Assembly (NCBI RefSeq): GCF_003012795.1 | Contig: NZ_PXYH01000002.1 | Span: 124,001-188,000, forward strand | Direction of reading: 5' to 3' | DNA: 64,000 bases | Origin: Zobellella taiwanensis | GTDB taxonomy: Bacteria; Pseudomonadota; Gammaproteobacteria; Enterobacterales; Aeromonadaceae | Shown here: piece by piece, positions 1-9,500 of the stretch | How the letters are laid out: each line of letters opens with the position of its first letter | Position numbering within the stretch: the stretch's first letter is position 1 | Position numbers and translations under genes: made by a program | Notes under the pieces: model-generated | What the model was told of the DNA's origin: nothing | Seen by the model: only the letters and a program-made list of their open reading frames with translations | Database searches by the model: none

Positions 1-1836
1 CGCCAGGGCCTGCAGCCGGGACTGGGTGACCGCCTCCGGCTGGGCGAAGAAGTCCGGCGCATTGATTTCTTCCTGCAGGGCGGCGATTTGCTGCTCCAGC
101 TGCTCCAGGCGGGCGGGCAAACCGTCCAGCTCCTGCTGCAGCTTGTACGACAGCTTCTTGCCGGACTTGGGCGCCGGCTTCTCCACCCGGGGCGCGGGCT
201 TCTCTTCCCTCTCCCTGGTTGGCGTTGCCTCGGTCTGGTGAGCACGCTGGAACAGCATGTCCTGGTAGCCGCCCACATACTCGCTCACCCTACCCTCGCC
301 TTCGAACAGCCAGCAGTGGGTGGCGGTATTGTCGATAAAATCCCGGTCGTGGCTGACCAGCAGCAGGGTGCCCTGATAGTCGGCGAGCAGCTCTTCGAGC
401 AGCTCCAGGGTTTCCACATCCAGATCGTTGGTGGGCTCGTCCAGCACCAGCAGGTTGCTGGGCCGCAGGAACAGCCGGGCCAGCAGCAGCCGGTTCTTCT
501 CGCCGCCGGACAGCGCCTTCACCGGGGTGCGGGCGCGCTTGGGCTCGAACAGGAAATCCTGCAGGTAGCCCAGCACGTGGCGGCTCTTGCCGCCCACTTC
601 CACTTCCTGCTTGCCGTCGGCCAGGTTGTCCATCACGGTGCGCTCGGGATCGAGCTGCTCCCGGTATTGATCGAAATAGGCCACCTCCAGCTTGGTACCG
701 CATTTTAGAATGCCGCCCTGGGCCTCGAGCTTGCCCAGCAGCAGCTTGATCAGGGTACTCTTGCCGCAGCCGTTGGGGCCGACCAGAGCAATCTTGTCGC
801 CCCGCTGCACCAGGGCGGAAAAATCCCTGAGGATGGGTTTGCCCTCGTAGGCAAAGTCCAGGTGTTCCGCCTCGAACACGATTTTGCCCGAGCGGCGCAC
901 CTCGTCCAGGGTCACGCTGACCTTGCCCAGGCTCTCCCGCCGCTGGCTGCGCTCATTGCGCAGCGCCTTCAGCGCCCGCACCCGGCCTTCGTTGCGGGTG
1001 CGCCGGGCCTTGATGCCCTGGCGGATCCAGGCTTCTTCCTGGGCCAGGCGCTTGTCGAACAGGGCATTCTGCTCCGCCTCCACCCGCAGCGCCTCTTCCT
1101 TGTTGACCAGGTAGTCGTCGTAGTTGCCGGGCCAACTGGAGAGCTTGCCCCGGTCCAGATCCAGGATGCGGGTGGCCATTTTGCGGATAAAGGCCCGATC
1201 GTGGCTGATAAACACAATGGCGCCGCGAAAATCGACCAGGAAACCCTCCAGCCAGGCGATGGCGTCGATGTCCAGGTGGTTGGTGGGCTCGTCCAGCAGC
1301 AGGATATCGGGATCGTTGGCCAGGGCGCGGGCCAGGGCCACCTTGCGCAGCCAGCCGCCGGACAAGTCCTGGAGCCGGGTATCGCCGTTCAGGCCGAGCA
1401 GGGTCAGGCTCTGGTTGATGCGGGTGTCGAACTGCCAGCCGTTGGCGTGCTCCACCTGCTCCTGCAGCCGCATCAGCTCCTTCATCGCCTTGTCGGAGCC
1501 GTCGTGGCCGACCCGTTCCAGTTGATGATGGTAGGCGGCCAGCAACTCGCCCAGCTCCGCCAGGCCGCCGGCCACGTAGTCGAACACCGTCTGATCGTCG
1601 CCAGCCTTCGGCGGATCCTGCTCCAGACGAGCGATATTAGTGCCCTGCTGCAGCTGTCGCCGGCCGTCGTCGAGTTGGATGTCGCCCGCGATCACCTTCA
1701 TCAGGGTCGATTTGCCGGCGCCGTTGCGGCCGACGATACACAGCCGTTCACCGGCCTGAATGTTCAAGTCCACCCCGTCCAGCAGCGGGGCATCTCCGAA
1801 CGCCAGCTGGGCGTTCTGCAGGGTCAGCAAACTCAT
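1..1836 (-). CDS. uup: ABC-F ATPase Uup (C-terminus beyond window edge)
   Basis: Cytosolic ABC-F family ATPase; Uup homologues bind branched DNA and ribosomes and reduce precise transposon excision. The ATG at 1836 gives MSLLTLQNAQLAFGD. Two nucleotide-binding domains are visible, with Walker A motifs GRNGAGKST near residue 36 and GPNGCGKST near residue 350. An ABC signature LSGGEKNR and Walker B VLDEPTNDLD lie in the second domain, and there is no membrane domain. A charged Pro/Lys-rich linker followed by a coiled-coil region (about residue 540 on) is the Uup-type C-terminal DNA-binding domain. The frame is still open at base 1 after 612 codons; E. coli Uup has 635 residues, so only the tip is missing. 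The start overlaps the stop of the upstream glutaredoxin-like gene by 4 bp (ATGA), indicating translational coupling. Confidence 0.95.
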   Translation of the reverse strand, partial: MSLLTLQNAQLAFGDAPLLDGVDLNIQAGERLCIVGRNGAGKSTLMKVIAGDIQLDDGRRQLQQGTNIARLEQDPPKAGDDQTVFDYVAGGLAELGELLAAYHHQLERVGHDGSDKAMKELMRLQEQVEHANGWQFDTRINQSLTLLGLNGDTRLQDLSGGWLRKVALARALANDPDILLLDEPTNHLDIDAIAWLEGFLVDFRGAIVFISHDRAFIRKMATRILDLDRGKLSSWPGNYDDYLVNKEEALRVEAEQNALFDKRLAQEEAWIRQGIKARRTRNEGRVRALKALRNERSQRRESLGKVSVTLDEVRRSGKIVFEAEHLDFAYEGKPILRDFSALVQRGDKIALVGPNGCGKSTLIKLLLGKLEAQGGILKCGTKLEVAYFDQYREQLDPERTVMDNLADGKQEVEVGGKSRHVLGYLQDFLFEPKRARTPVKALSGGEKNRLLLARLFLRPSNLLVLDEPTNDLDVETLELLEELLADYQGTLLLVSHDRDFIDNTATHCWLFEGEGRVSEYVGGYQDMLFQRAHQTEATPTREREEKPAPRVEKPAPKSGKKLSYKLQQELDGLPARLEQLEQQIAALQEEINAPDFFAQPEAVTQSRLQALA

Positions 1837-2072
1837 GATATTACTCGGCTAAAGTCGGTAAGGTCGGCGGCACTAAAGGGCCAGTCCAGCTCGGCGCCGT
1901 CGGCGCGGCGCAGCACCGGGATGCGTACCGCGTAGGCGGCAAGCCAGCGTTCGTCGTCGATGATGTCCTTGATGTCGGTGTCGGCGGCCAGGCCGGCCTG
2001 CTCCAACAGGGCCCAGGCCTGCTCGCACAGGTGGCAGCCGTCGGTGGAAAACAGTGTCATCCGGTTACTCAT
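1833..2072 (-). CDS. glutaredoxin-family protein (DUF836 type)
   Basis: Small thioredoxin-fold protein of 79 residues beginning MSNRMTLFSTDGCHLCEQA. The CHLC pair near residue 13 is a glutaredoxin-like CXXC, and RIPVLR supplies the usual cis-proline segment. The start at 2072 overlaps the end of rlmL by 8 bp and the stop overlaps the uup start by 4 bp, so rlmL, this gene and uup are almost certainly one transcript. The same order is common in Vibrio and Aeromonas. A start at the second Met (2060) is possible. The redox partner is unknown; the short form is usually annotated only as glutaredoxin family. Confidence 0.85.
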   Translation of the reverse strand: MSNRMTLFSTDGCHLCEQAWALLEQAGLAADTDIKDIIDDERWLAAYAVRIPVLRRADGAELDWPFSAADLTDFSRVIS

Positions 2073-4173
2073 GGGGTTGGCTCCAGCGGATTTCCCAGCA
2101 GTTGTGGATCTGCGGGTTGCGGGCAAAGTCCTTGGGCAGGCTGGCCCTGGTGATGTCTTTCGCCGCCAGTCCCAGCTCGGCCAGGGCGTCGTGATCCAGC
2201 TTGAAGTGGCGCTTGTTGTTGGAAAAAATCAACAGCCCGTCCGGGCGCAGCCGCTGGCTCAGCAGGCGCAGCAGCTCCACATGATCCCGCTGGACGTCGA
2301 AGCTGTCCTCCATCCGCTTGGAGTTGGAGAAGGTCGGCGGGTCGACGAAGATAAGATCATAATCGGCACCGGGCTGGCTCAGCCAGCCCAGGCAGTCCGC
2401 CTGGATAAACTGGTGGCGCCGGCCGGAGAGGCCGTTGAGCGCCATGTTGCGCTCGGCCCAGGCCAGGTAGGTGCGGGACATGTCCACCGTGGTGGTGGAA
2501 CTGGCGCCGCCCAGGCCGGCGTGCACGGTGGCGGTGCCGGTGTAGGCAAACAGGTTGAGGAAGTCCTTGCCCCGGGCCAGCTCCCCCAGCCGCTTGCGGA
2601 TGGGCCGGTGATCCAGGAACAGGCCGGTGTCCAGGTAGTCGTACAGGTTGACCAGCAGGCGGGCGTTGTGCTCCTGCACCTCCATCCACTGTTCGCGCCG
2701 GTCCAGCTTTTCATACTGCTCGGTGCCCTTCTGCCGGGCGCGCACCTTGAGCACCACCTTGTCGCCGGGCACCCCGGTCACCGCCATGGTGGCCTGCACC
2801 AGATCGAAGAAGCGGGCCCGGGCCTTGTGCTCGGGGATGCTCTTGGGCGCCGCGTATTCCTGGATCACCAGGTGATCCCGGTAGCGATCGATGGCGGCGT
2901 TGTACTCGGGCAGATCCGCATCGTACAGCCGGTAGCAGTCGATCTGCTCGGCCCTGGCCCACTTTTCCAGCACCTTGAGGTTCTTGGCCAGGCGGTTGGC
3001 GAAATCCTCCGCCAGCGGGCGGGCGGCCCTGGCATCCTCGGCGATGCGGTAGTTGCGCAGCTCGCAGGCCAGGGCGCCGTTGAACAGCTTGTAGCTTTTC
3101 TCGGGCCGCAGCCGCAGGCAGCTGAGCAGCTCCGGGGAGCTTGAGATCAGGCTCACATGCCAGCCCTTGAACTGATCCCGCAGCTTGTCGCCCAGGGCCT
3201 GGTGCAGGCCAAGCAGGGACGGAAACTCGCTCAGGCGCTCGCCGTAGGGCGGGTTGGAAATCACCCAGCCGGGTTGTTCGGCGGGATTGACGAGGGCATC
3301 GACGCTGCCCTGCTCGAAACGCACCAGCGCCGCGACCCCGGCCGCCTCGGCGTTGTCCCGGGCGAAGCCCAGCACCCGTTGGTCCTGATCGAAACCAAAC
3401 AGCACCGGCTCGGCCTGCTTGAGGCCGCGGGTGGCGCGCACCGTGGCTTCGGCGTGCAGGCTTTGCCACAGTTCACGGTCGTGACCGGACCAGGCCATAA
3501 AACCAAAGCGCGGGCGCAGCAGGCCGGGAGCCTGATCGGCGGCCATCAGCGCCGCTTCTATTAATAGGGTGCCCGAGCCGCACATGGGATCGACCAAGGG
3601 AGCGCCTTTGTCCCAGCCGCTGCGCAGCAGTATGGCAGCGGCCAGGTTCTCCTTGAGCGGCGCCTCCCCCGCCTGCTGGCGGTAGCCGCGCTGGTGCAGG
3701 GCGGGGCCGGACAAATCCAGGGTGATGCTGAGCTGGTTGCGCTTTAGGTGAGCCAGGATGCGGATGTCGGGCGTGCGCTTGTCCACGTTGGGACGCTCGC
3801 CCCGGCGCTTGCTCAGGCGGTCGACGATGGCGTCCTTGATCTTGAGGGCGCCGTACTGGGTATTGGTGATGGCGTTGTTGCCACCGGAAAAGTCTACCGC
3901 GAAGGTCTGCCCTTCCTGGATATGCCGCTCCCACTCGACGTTGGCCGCCCCTAGGTAGAGGTCCATGTCGTCGCGCATGGTGAAGTCGGCCAGCTGCAGC
4001 ATAATACGCGAGGCCAGCCGCGACCACAGGCAGGCCCGGTAGGCGATGTCCAGTTCGCCCTTGAAGGCCACGCCGGCCACGGTCTCCTGGAGCTCGCTGG
4101 CACCCAGTTGTTGCAGCTCTTCGGAGAGTAAGGATTCCAGCCCCTTGGGGCAGGTAGCAAAAAACGGCAGCAT
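2065..4173 (-). CDS. rlmL: bifunctional 23S rRNA methyltransferase RlmL/RlmK
   Basis: Fused SAM-dependent methyltransferase that makes m2G2445 (RlmL half) and m7G2069 (RlmK half) in 23S rRNA during large-subunit assembly. The ATG at 4173 (MLPFFATCPKGLESLL) gives 702 residues, the same as E. coli RlmL; the frame is open further upstream but would run into the tRNA array. An N-terminal THUMP domain is followed by the first methyltransferase domain with DPMCGSGTLLIEAA and the catalytic NPPYGERL (about residues 190-310). The second methyltransferase domain has NLFAYTGTATVHA and DPPTFSNS (about 540-630). It is first in the rlmL-grx-uup unit and divergent from the tRNA-fMet array. Confidence 0.96.
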   Translation of the reverse strand: MLPFFATCPKGLESLLSEELQQLGASELQETVAGVAFKGELDIAYRACLWSRLASRIMLQLADFTMRDDMDLYLGAANVEWERHIQEGQTFAVDFSGGNNAITNTQYGALKIKDAIVDRLSKRRGERPNVDKRTPDIRILAHLKRNQLSITLDLSGPALHQRGYRQQAGEAPLKENLAAAILLRSGWDKGAPLVDPMCGSGTLLIEAALMAADQAPGLLRPRFGFMAWSGHDRELWQSLHAEATVRATRGLKQAEPVLFGFDQDQRVLGFARDNAEAAGVAALVRFEQGSVDALVNPAEQPGWVISNPPYGERLSEFPSLLGLHQALGDKLRDQFKGWHVSLISSSPELLSCLRLRPEKSYKLFNGALACELRNYRIAEDARAARPLAEDFANRLAKNLKVLEKWARAEQIDCYRLYDADLPEYNAAIDRYRDHLVIQEYAAPKSIPEHKARARFFDLVQATMAVTGVPGDKVVLKVRARQKGTEQYEKLDRREQWMEVQEHNARLLVNLYDYLDTGLFLDHRPIRKRLGELARGKDFLNLFAYTGTATVHAGLGGASSTTTVDMSRTYLAWAERNMALNGLSGRRHQFIQADCLGWLSQPGADYDLIFVDPPTFSNSKRMEDSFDVQRDHVELLRLLSQRLRPDGLLIFSNNKRHFKLDHDALAELGLAAKDITRASLPKDFARNPQIHNCWEIRWSQPHE

Positions 4174-4312
4174 AATCACGCTTGTCTGATAAAAGAAGGC
4201 GCCATTATACCCCAAAGCAGGGTCGGGCTGTAAAAATTGCCCGGCTCGCTGGCTGACAGATGAACATACCGACGGATTATTACGCAACTGAAATAAAGTT
4301 TTGGCAAAGCGC

Positions 4313-4341
4313 TTGCGTTCAGTGATGGGGATCACTAGTAT
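4313..4341 (+). promoter_or_regulatory. sigma-70 promoter of the tRNA-fMet array
   Basis: TTGCGT at 4313-4318, a 17-bp spacer, and TAGTAT at 4336-4341. A GC-rich stretch follows before the first tRNA at 4356, as is typical of stringently controlled stable-RNA promoters. It is the only good promoter seen upstream of the four tRNA genes, and the 42-51 bp spacers between them carry no comparable element, so all four are probably processed from one transcript. Confidence 0.6.
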
Positions 4342-4355
4342 ACGCAGCCTGAGGA

Positions 4356-4432
<77 letters not shown>

Positions 4433-4474
4433 GTTCTCGGAAAGCAATGCAAGGTTTACCTTATCAAGGTCAGG

Positions 4475-4551
<77 letters not shown>

Positions 4552-4602
4552 ACTTGATAACAGACAACCTGGCAGGCACGCTGTAAGACGTTAAGTACCG
4601 GA

Positions 4603-4679
<77 letters not shown>

Positions 4680-4729
4680 ACTTGACGCACCACAGCCTGC
4701 AGGCACACTGCAAGACGTTAAATACCGGA

Positions 4730-4806
<77 letters not shown>

Positions 4807-4823
4807 CTTCTTCCGGTAACCCC

Positions 4824-5357
4824 CTAGCCTACCCTTCTTATTTCATCTTCTTGTTCCGCTTCCAGGCTGAACAGGCGATCGTTCATTACCTTGATGGCAC
4901 CGAATACAGGCAACTGCTTGCTGTCGCCGAGCTGTATGTCCGCCGACAGGGAAACGCACAGGGACACCGAAGGCGAGGTTTCCACCACCATCATGGTCAG
5001 CCGGCGCTGCCCGGCGTTAAGCCCAATGAGTTCTCCCTGCTGGGGCTGGTGATAATCCGCCTGTTGTTCAAAAAACCAGCTTTGGGGCATCAGTGGCTTG
5101 TAAAATCTGGCCACCGCCACGCCGTTGAGCGCGGCCTGCACCCGCCGGGAGGGTGTGGCCACGCAGCCGAGGCGATCGAGAAAGGTATAGAACAGGCCGG
5201 TGTCTTCCACCGAGAAGCCCTGGCTCATGGGCGCCTGGCAAATCAGGTTCTTATGTGGGTAGGGAGTGGCGAACAGCATGTCGTCACCCAGATCCAGCAT
5301 CAGGCACCGTTCATCTCCAATAAACCAGCGCCATTGATCATTTGGTTGTAGCAGCAT
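4824..5357 (-). CDS. zapC: cell division protein ZapC
   Basis: Cytosolic FtsZ-ring-associated protein that promotes lateral bundling of FtsZ protofilaments. It has 177 residues against 180 in E. coli. Family signatures include the N-terminal PNDQWRWF followed by MLDLGDDMLFATPY, the central RFYKPLMPQSWFFE, and the C-terminal GAIKVMNDRL. The ATG at 5357 matches the family N-terminus. It lies 158 bp downstream of pyrD on the same strand, as in E. coli (pyrD-zapC), and converges on the tRNA array. Confidence 0.92.
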   Translation of the reverse strand: MLLQPNDQWRWFIGDERCLMLDLGDDMLFATPYPHKNLICQAPMSQGFSVEDTGLFYTFLDRLGCVATPSRRVQAALNGVAVARFYKPLMPQSWFFEQQADYHQPQQGELIGLNAGQRRLTMMVVETSPSVSLCVSLSADIQLGDSKQLPVFGAIKVMNDRLFSLEAEQEDEIRRVG

Positions 5358-5515
5358 CCGTTCACACCTTGTGCGATTGAAACATTATTTCCCCAATACC
5401 TTAATATATATTGAATTTTGCAAGCCGGAGCAAATTATCGGGGTAAAAGCGCATATCTTTCGCTGAACCGCCCGGTTTTGACGGTTGCGGGCGGGCCTGA
5501 TGCCCACCCCTTTCA

Positions 5516-6523
5516 TTATAGGTGGGTAGCCAGGGTCCGGATAAGACGCGGGCCCTGGTAAATAAAACCGGAATACAGTTGCACCAGGCTGGCGCCGGCC
5601 GCCATTTTTTCCCGGGCGGCGGTGAGCGAGTCTATCCCCCCTACCCCTATGATGGGCAGGCGACCGTCGAGCCGGCGGGCCAGCTCGGCAATCACCCGGG
5701 TGCTCTTGGTCTGAACCGGCCGGCCGCTCAGGCCGCCCGCTTCATGGGCATGGGGCAAATCGAATACCAGATCCCTATCCAGGGTGGTATTGGTGGCAAT
5801 GACGCCGTCTATTTCAAAGCGCACCAGGCTGTCGGCGATTTGCTCGATTTCCCCGCTGGTCAGATCCGGCGCTATTTTCACCACCAGGGGCACGTATTTG
5901 CCATGGCGTTCGGCCAGCGCCTGCTGTTTTTGCTTGAGGGAAGACAATAAATCGTCGAGTGCCTCGCCATATTGCAGGGAACGCAGATCCGGGGTATTGG
6001 GCGAGGAAATATTAACGGTGATATAGCCCGCATGGGAATAGGATTTCTCCATGCAGATCAGGTAATCGTCCTTGCCGTGCTCAATGGGGGTGTCCTTGTT
6101 TTTGCCGATATTGATACCGAGCACGCCCTGGTAACGGGAGCGCTTGACGTTTTCTATCAGGTAATCGATGCCCTGGTTATTGAATCCCATGCGGTTGATG
6201 ATGCCTTCCGCCGGCTTCACCCGGAACAGCCTTGGCTTGTCGTTGCCCGCCTGGGGCCGGGGGGTGACGGTACCCACTTCGATAAAACCGAAGCCCATGG
6301 CGGCGAAGGCGTCGATGCAGTCCCCGTTCTTGTCGAGCCCGGCCGCCAGGCCCACCGGATTGGTGAAAGTCAGCCCCATCAGCCGCACCGGATTGTCGAC
6401 GACGGGACGACGATAAAGGGCGGCCAGCGGACCATGCTGGGTTTTTGCCAGCGCCTTGATGGTCAACTCGTGGGCATGTTCGGGATCGCATTGGAACAAC
6501 AGGGATTTGGCCAGTGAATACAC
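5516..6523 (-). CDS. pyrD: dihydroorotate dehydrogenase (quinone), class 2
   Basis: Membrane-associated FMN enzyme oxidising dihydroorotate to orotate with quinone as acceptor, the fourth step of UMP synthesis. It has 335 residues (E. coli 336). The N-terminal amphipathic extension [20 protein letters not shown] is the class 2 quinone-tunnel helix. Other hallmarks are [20 protein letters not shown], the catalytic-serine segment [11 protein letters not shown], and the FMN phosphate-binding GVGGI near the C-terminus. The start is GTG at 6523 with a GAGGAAG ribosome site. The gdhB terminator lies just upstream; no clear PurR site was seen. Confidence 0.96.
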   Translation of the reverse strand: MYSLAKSLLFQCDPEHAHELTIKALAKTQHGPLAALYRRPVVDNPVRLMGLTFTNPVGLAAGLDKNGDCIDAFAAMGFGFIEVGTVTPRPQAGNDKPRLFRVKPAEGIINRMGFNNQGIDYLIENVKRSRYQGVLGINIGKNKDTPIEHGKDDYLICMEKSYSHAGYITVNISSPNTPDLRSLQYGEALDDLLSSLKQKQQALAERHGKYVPLVVKIAPDLTSGEIEQIADSLVRFEIDGVIATNTTLDRDLVFDLPHAHEAGGLSGRPVQTKSTRVIAELARRLDGRLPIIGVGGIDSLTAAREKMAAGASLVQLYSGFIYQGPRLIRTLATHL

Positions 6524-6537
6524 GTTTTCTTCCTCAT

Positions 6538-6568
6538 AAAAAAGCCCCGGTCATGGCCGGGGCTTTTG
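6538..6568 (-). terminator. rho-independent terminator after gdhB
   Basis: Stem GCCCCGG (6544-6550) pairs with CCGGGGC (6557-6563) around a 6-nt loop and is flanked by A and T runs. Read on the minus strand it ends in TTTTTTAT, so it terminates gdhB transcription about 20 bp before the pyrD start codon. Confidence 0.85.
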
Positions 6569-6583
6569 TGTTTTACGCCGTGA

Positions 6584-9500
6584 TCAGACAGCGTTGATAC
6601 AGTTGAGATTGAGCAGGTTCAGCTCGCGCAGGGCGACCGAGAACTTGGCGAATTCATGGCTGCCGGAGGTCTTGAAATCCGCCAGCAGGTGCCGCCACCG
6701 ATTGAGCAACTGCTCATGCTCATTAAGCCACTGGTCGAGCATACTAGCGCATTCGTCCTGGGCTTTACAGTGTTTCAGCACCACCGACGTGAGGCTGCGC
6801 TGCTGGTAGTCCAGCTCCTCGCGGAAGGCGGCGCGGGCCAGGGCCTGCCAGTGGTTGCCCACCGCCTGCTGGTTGATCTGATCCAGGAACCAGTGCAGCT
6901 CGAGCTCGGCACCGAGGTGGAAGTAGAGCCGGGCCACCACGGCGATGTCCCGCTGCTGCTCGTTGGCCACCTGGGCCAGGTCCAGCGCCGAAAACAGGCT
7001 GCTCATGTGCGCCACCCGGCCGGCCACGCCGGCGGGCACGCCCTGCTCGGTCAGCCGGGCCACGGCCGCCTGATGCTCGGCCACCTCGTCTGCCACCATC
7101 ACTTCGTAGAGGTGCTCGGTCAGGGCCTCGTAGGCGGGCCGGAACTGGGCGATGGTCTGCTCTATGCTCAGGTTGCGGTTGCGGCTGCGCAGGAACCAGC
7201 GGGTTGCCCGGCGGACCATGCGGCGCACCTGGTAGAACATGTGCAGTTGCAGCTCGGCCGGCACCTGGTTGTCGAGCGCCTCGATGTCGCGCATCAGCTG
7301 GTTCATGCCGAACACTTCCCGGGCGATCACGAAGCTGATGGCGATGTCGGTCATGCTGGCGCCGGTTTCGTCCAGCATGCGGTTGGCGAAGTTGAAGCCC
7401 ATGTCATTGACCATGATGTTGGCCAGGCGGGTGGCGATGATCTCGCCGCGCAGCGGATGGCTCATCAGCGCCTCGCCAAACCGCTCGACCAACTGGGCGG
7501 GCATGCTGGCGGGCAGCAGGCGGGCGATGTAGTCGTTGTCGGTCAGCTCGGGCACATTGAGCATGTCCTTGAGCACCATCTTGCCGTAGGCCACCAGTAT
7601 TGCGAGCTCCGGCCGGGTCAGGCCCCGGCCGGCGGCCATGCGCTCGGCCAGCTCCTCATCGTTGGGCAGGTATTCCAGGTTGCGGTCAAGCCGCCCTTCC
7701 CGCTCCAGCCACTGCATGAAGCGCTGGTGCTCCTTCAGGGTTTCGGCTCCCCGGTGCTGGGTGATGGAGATGGTCTGGGACTGGCGGTAGGCATTGGTCA
7801 GCACTATAGCTGCCACGTCCTGGGTCATGTCGTACAGCAGCTGATCCCGGTGTTTCTTGGTCAGCTCGCCCTTGTCGACCAGGGCATTGAGCAGGATCTT
7901 GATGTTGACCTCGTTGTCGGAGCAGTCCACCCCGCCCACGTTGTCGGTGAAGTCGGTATTGATGTGGCCGCCGCCGGCGGCGTATTCGATACGACCGAGC
8001 TGGGTGCAACCCAGGTTGCCGCCCTCGCCCACTACCCGGGCGCGCACCTCCTCGCCGTTGACCCGCACCGCGTCGTTGGCCCTGTCTCCCACGTCGGCAT
8101 CGGTTTCCCGGCGCGACTTGATGTAGGTACCGATGCCGCCGTTCCACAGCAGATCCACCTCGGCGGTCAGCAGGTGACGGATCACCTCGGTCGGGGTCAG
8201 GCTGGCCTTCTGGGTGCCCAGCAGCTTCTTCATCTGGGGCGTGAGTTTGATCGACTTGGCCGAACGCAGGAAGATACCGCCGCCCTCGGAGATCAGCTCC
8301 CGGTTGTAATCGTCCCAGCTGGATCCGGGCAGTTTAAACAGCCGCTCCCGCTCCTTGAAGGTCGCCGCCGCATCCGGCTCGGGATCGATGAAGATGTGCA
8401 TGTGGTTGAAGGCGCCCACCAGCCGGGTATGACGGGACAACAGCATGCCGTTGCCGAACACGTCGCCGGCCATGTCGCCAATGCCCACACAGGTGAAGTC
8501 GGTGGTCTGGCAGTCGATGCCGAGCTCGCGGAAGTGGCGCTTGACCGACTCCCAGGCGCCGCGGGCGGTGATGCCCATCTTCTTGTGGTCGTAACCGACC
8601 GAGCCGCCGGAAGCAAAGGCGTCGCCCAGCCAGTGGCCGTACTCGGCACTGATTTCGTTGGCGATGTCGGAGAAGGTGGCGGTGCCCTTGTCGGCGGCCA
8701 CCACCAGGTAGTAGTCGTCCTCGTCGTGGCGCACCACGTTCTTGGGCGGGATCACCTCACCCTGGACGATGTTGTCGGTCACATCCAGCAGGCCGCGGAT
8801 AAACAGGCGGTAGCAGGCCTGGCCTTCCTTGAGAAAGGCAGCGCGATCGCCCACCGGCAGCTGCTTGCACACGAAGCCGCCCTTGGCGCCCACCGGCACG
8901 ATAACGGTGTTCTTTACCTGCTGGGCCTTGACCAGGCCCAGCACCTCGGTGCGGAAGTCTTCCCGGCGGTCAGACCAGCGCAGGCCGCCCCGGGCTACCT
9001 TGCCCCAGCGCAGGTGCACCCCTTCCACCCGCGGCGAGTACACGAAGATCTCGAACTTGGGCAGCGGCAGCGGCATTTCGCTGATCAGCTCCGGCGCCAT
9101 CTTGAAGGAGATATAGGCCTTGTCGCGGCCGTCGGCGGCCGGCTGGTAGAAGTTGGTGCGCAGCGTCGCCTCTATCATTTCCATATAGCGGCGGATGATG
9201 CGGTCGTCGTCCAGGTTGGCGACCTGATCGAGCTCTTCCACCAGCTGTTGGTGCAATTTCTGCAGTTGCTTGGGATCTTGCTTGAGGCGGGGCGACAGTC
9301 GGCGCTGGAACAGGCTGAACAGCAGCGCGGCCAGGCCCGGGTAGCGGGACAGGGTTTCCTCGATATAGCTCTGGCTGAAGCTGACGCCGGTCTGGCGCAT
9401 GTACTTGGCGTAGGCGCGCAGCACGCTGACTTCCCGGCCCGACAGGCCGGTGGCCAGGATAAGGCGGTTGAAACCGTCGTTTTCCAGGCCGTTGTTCCAG

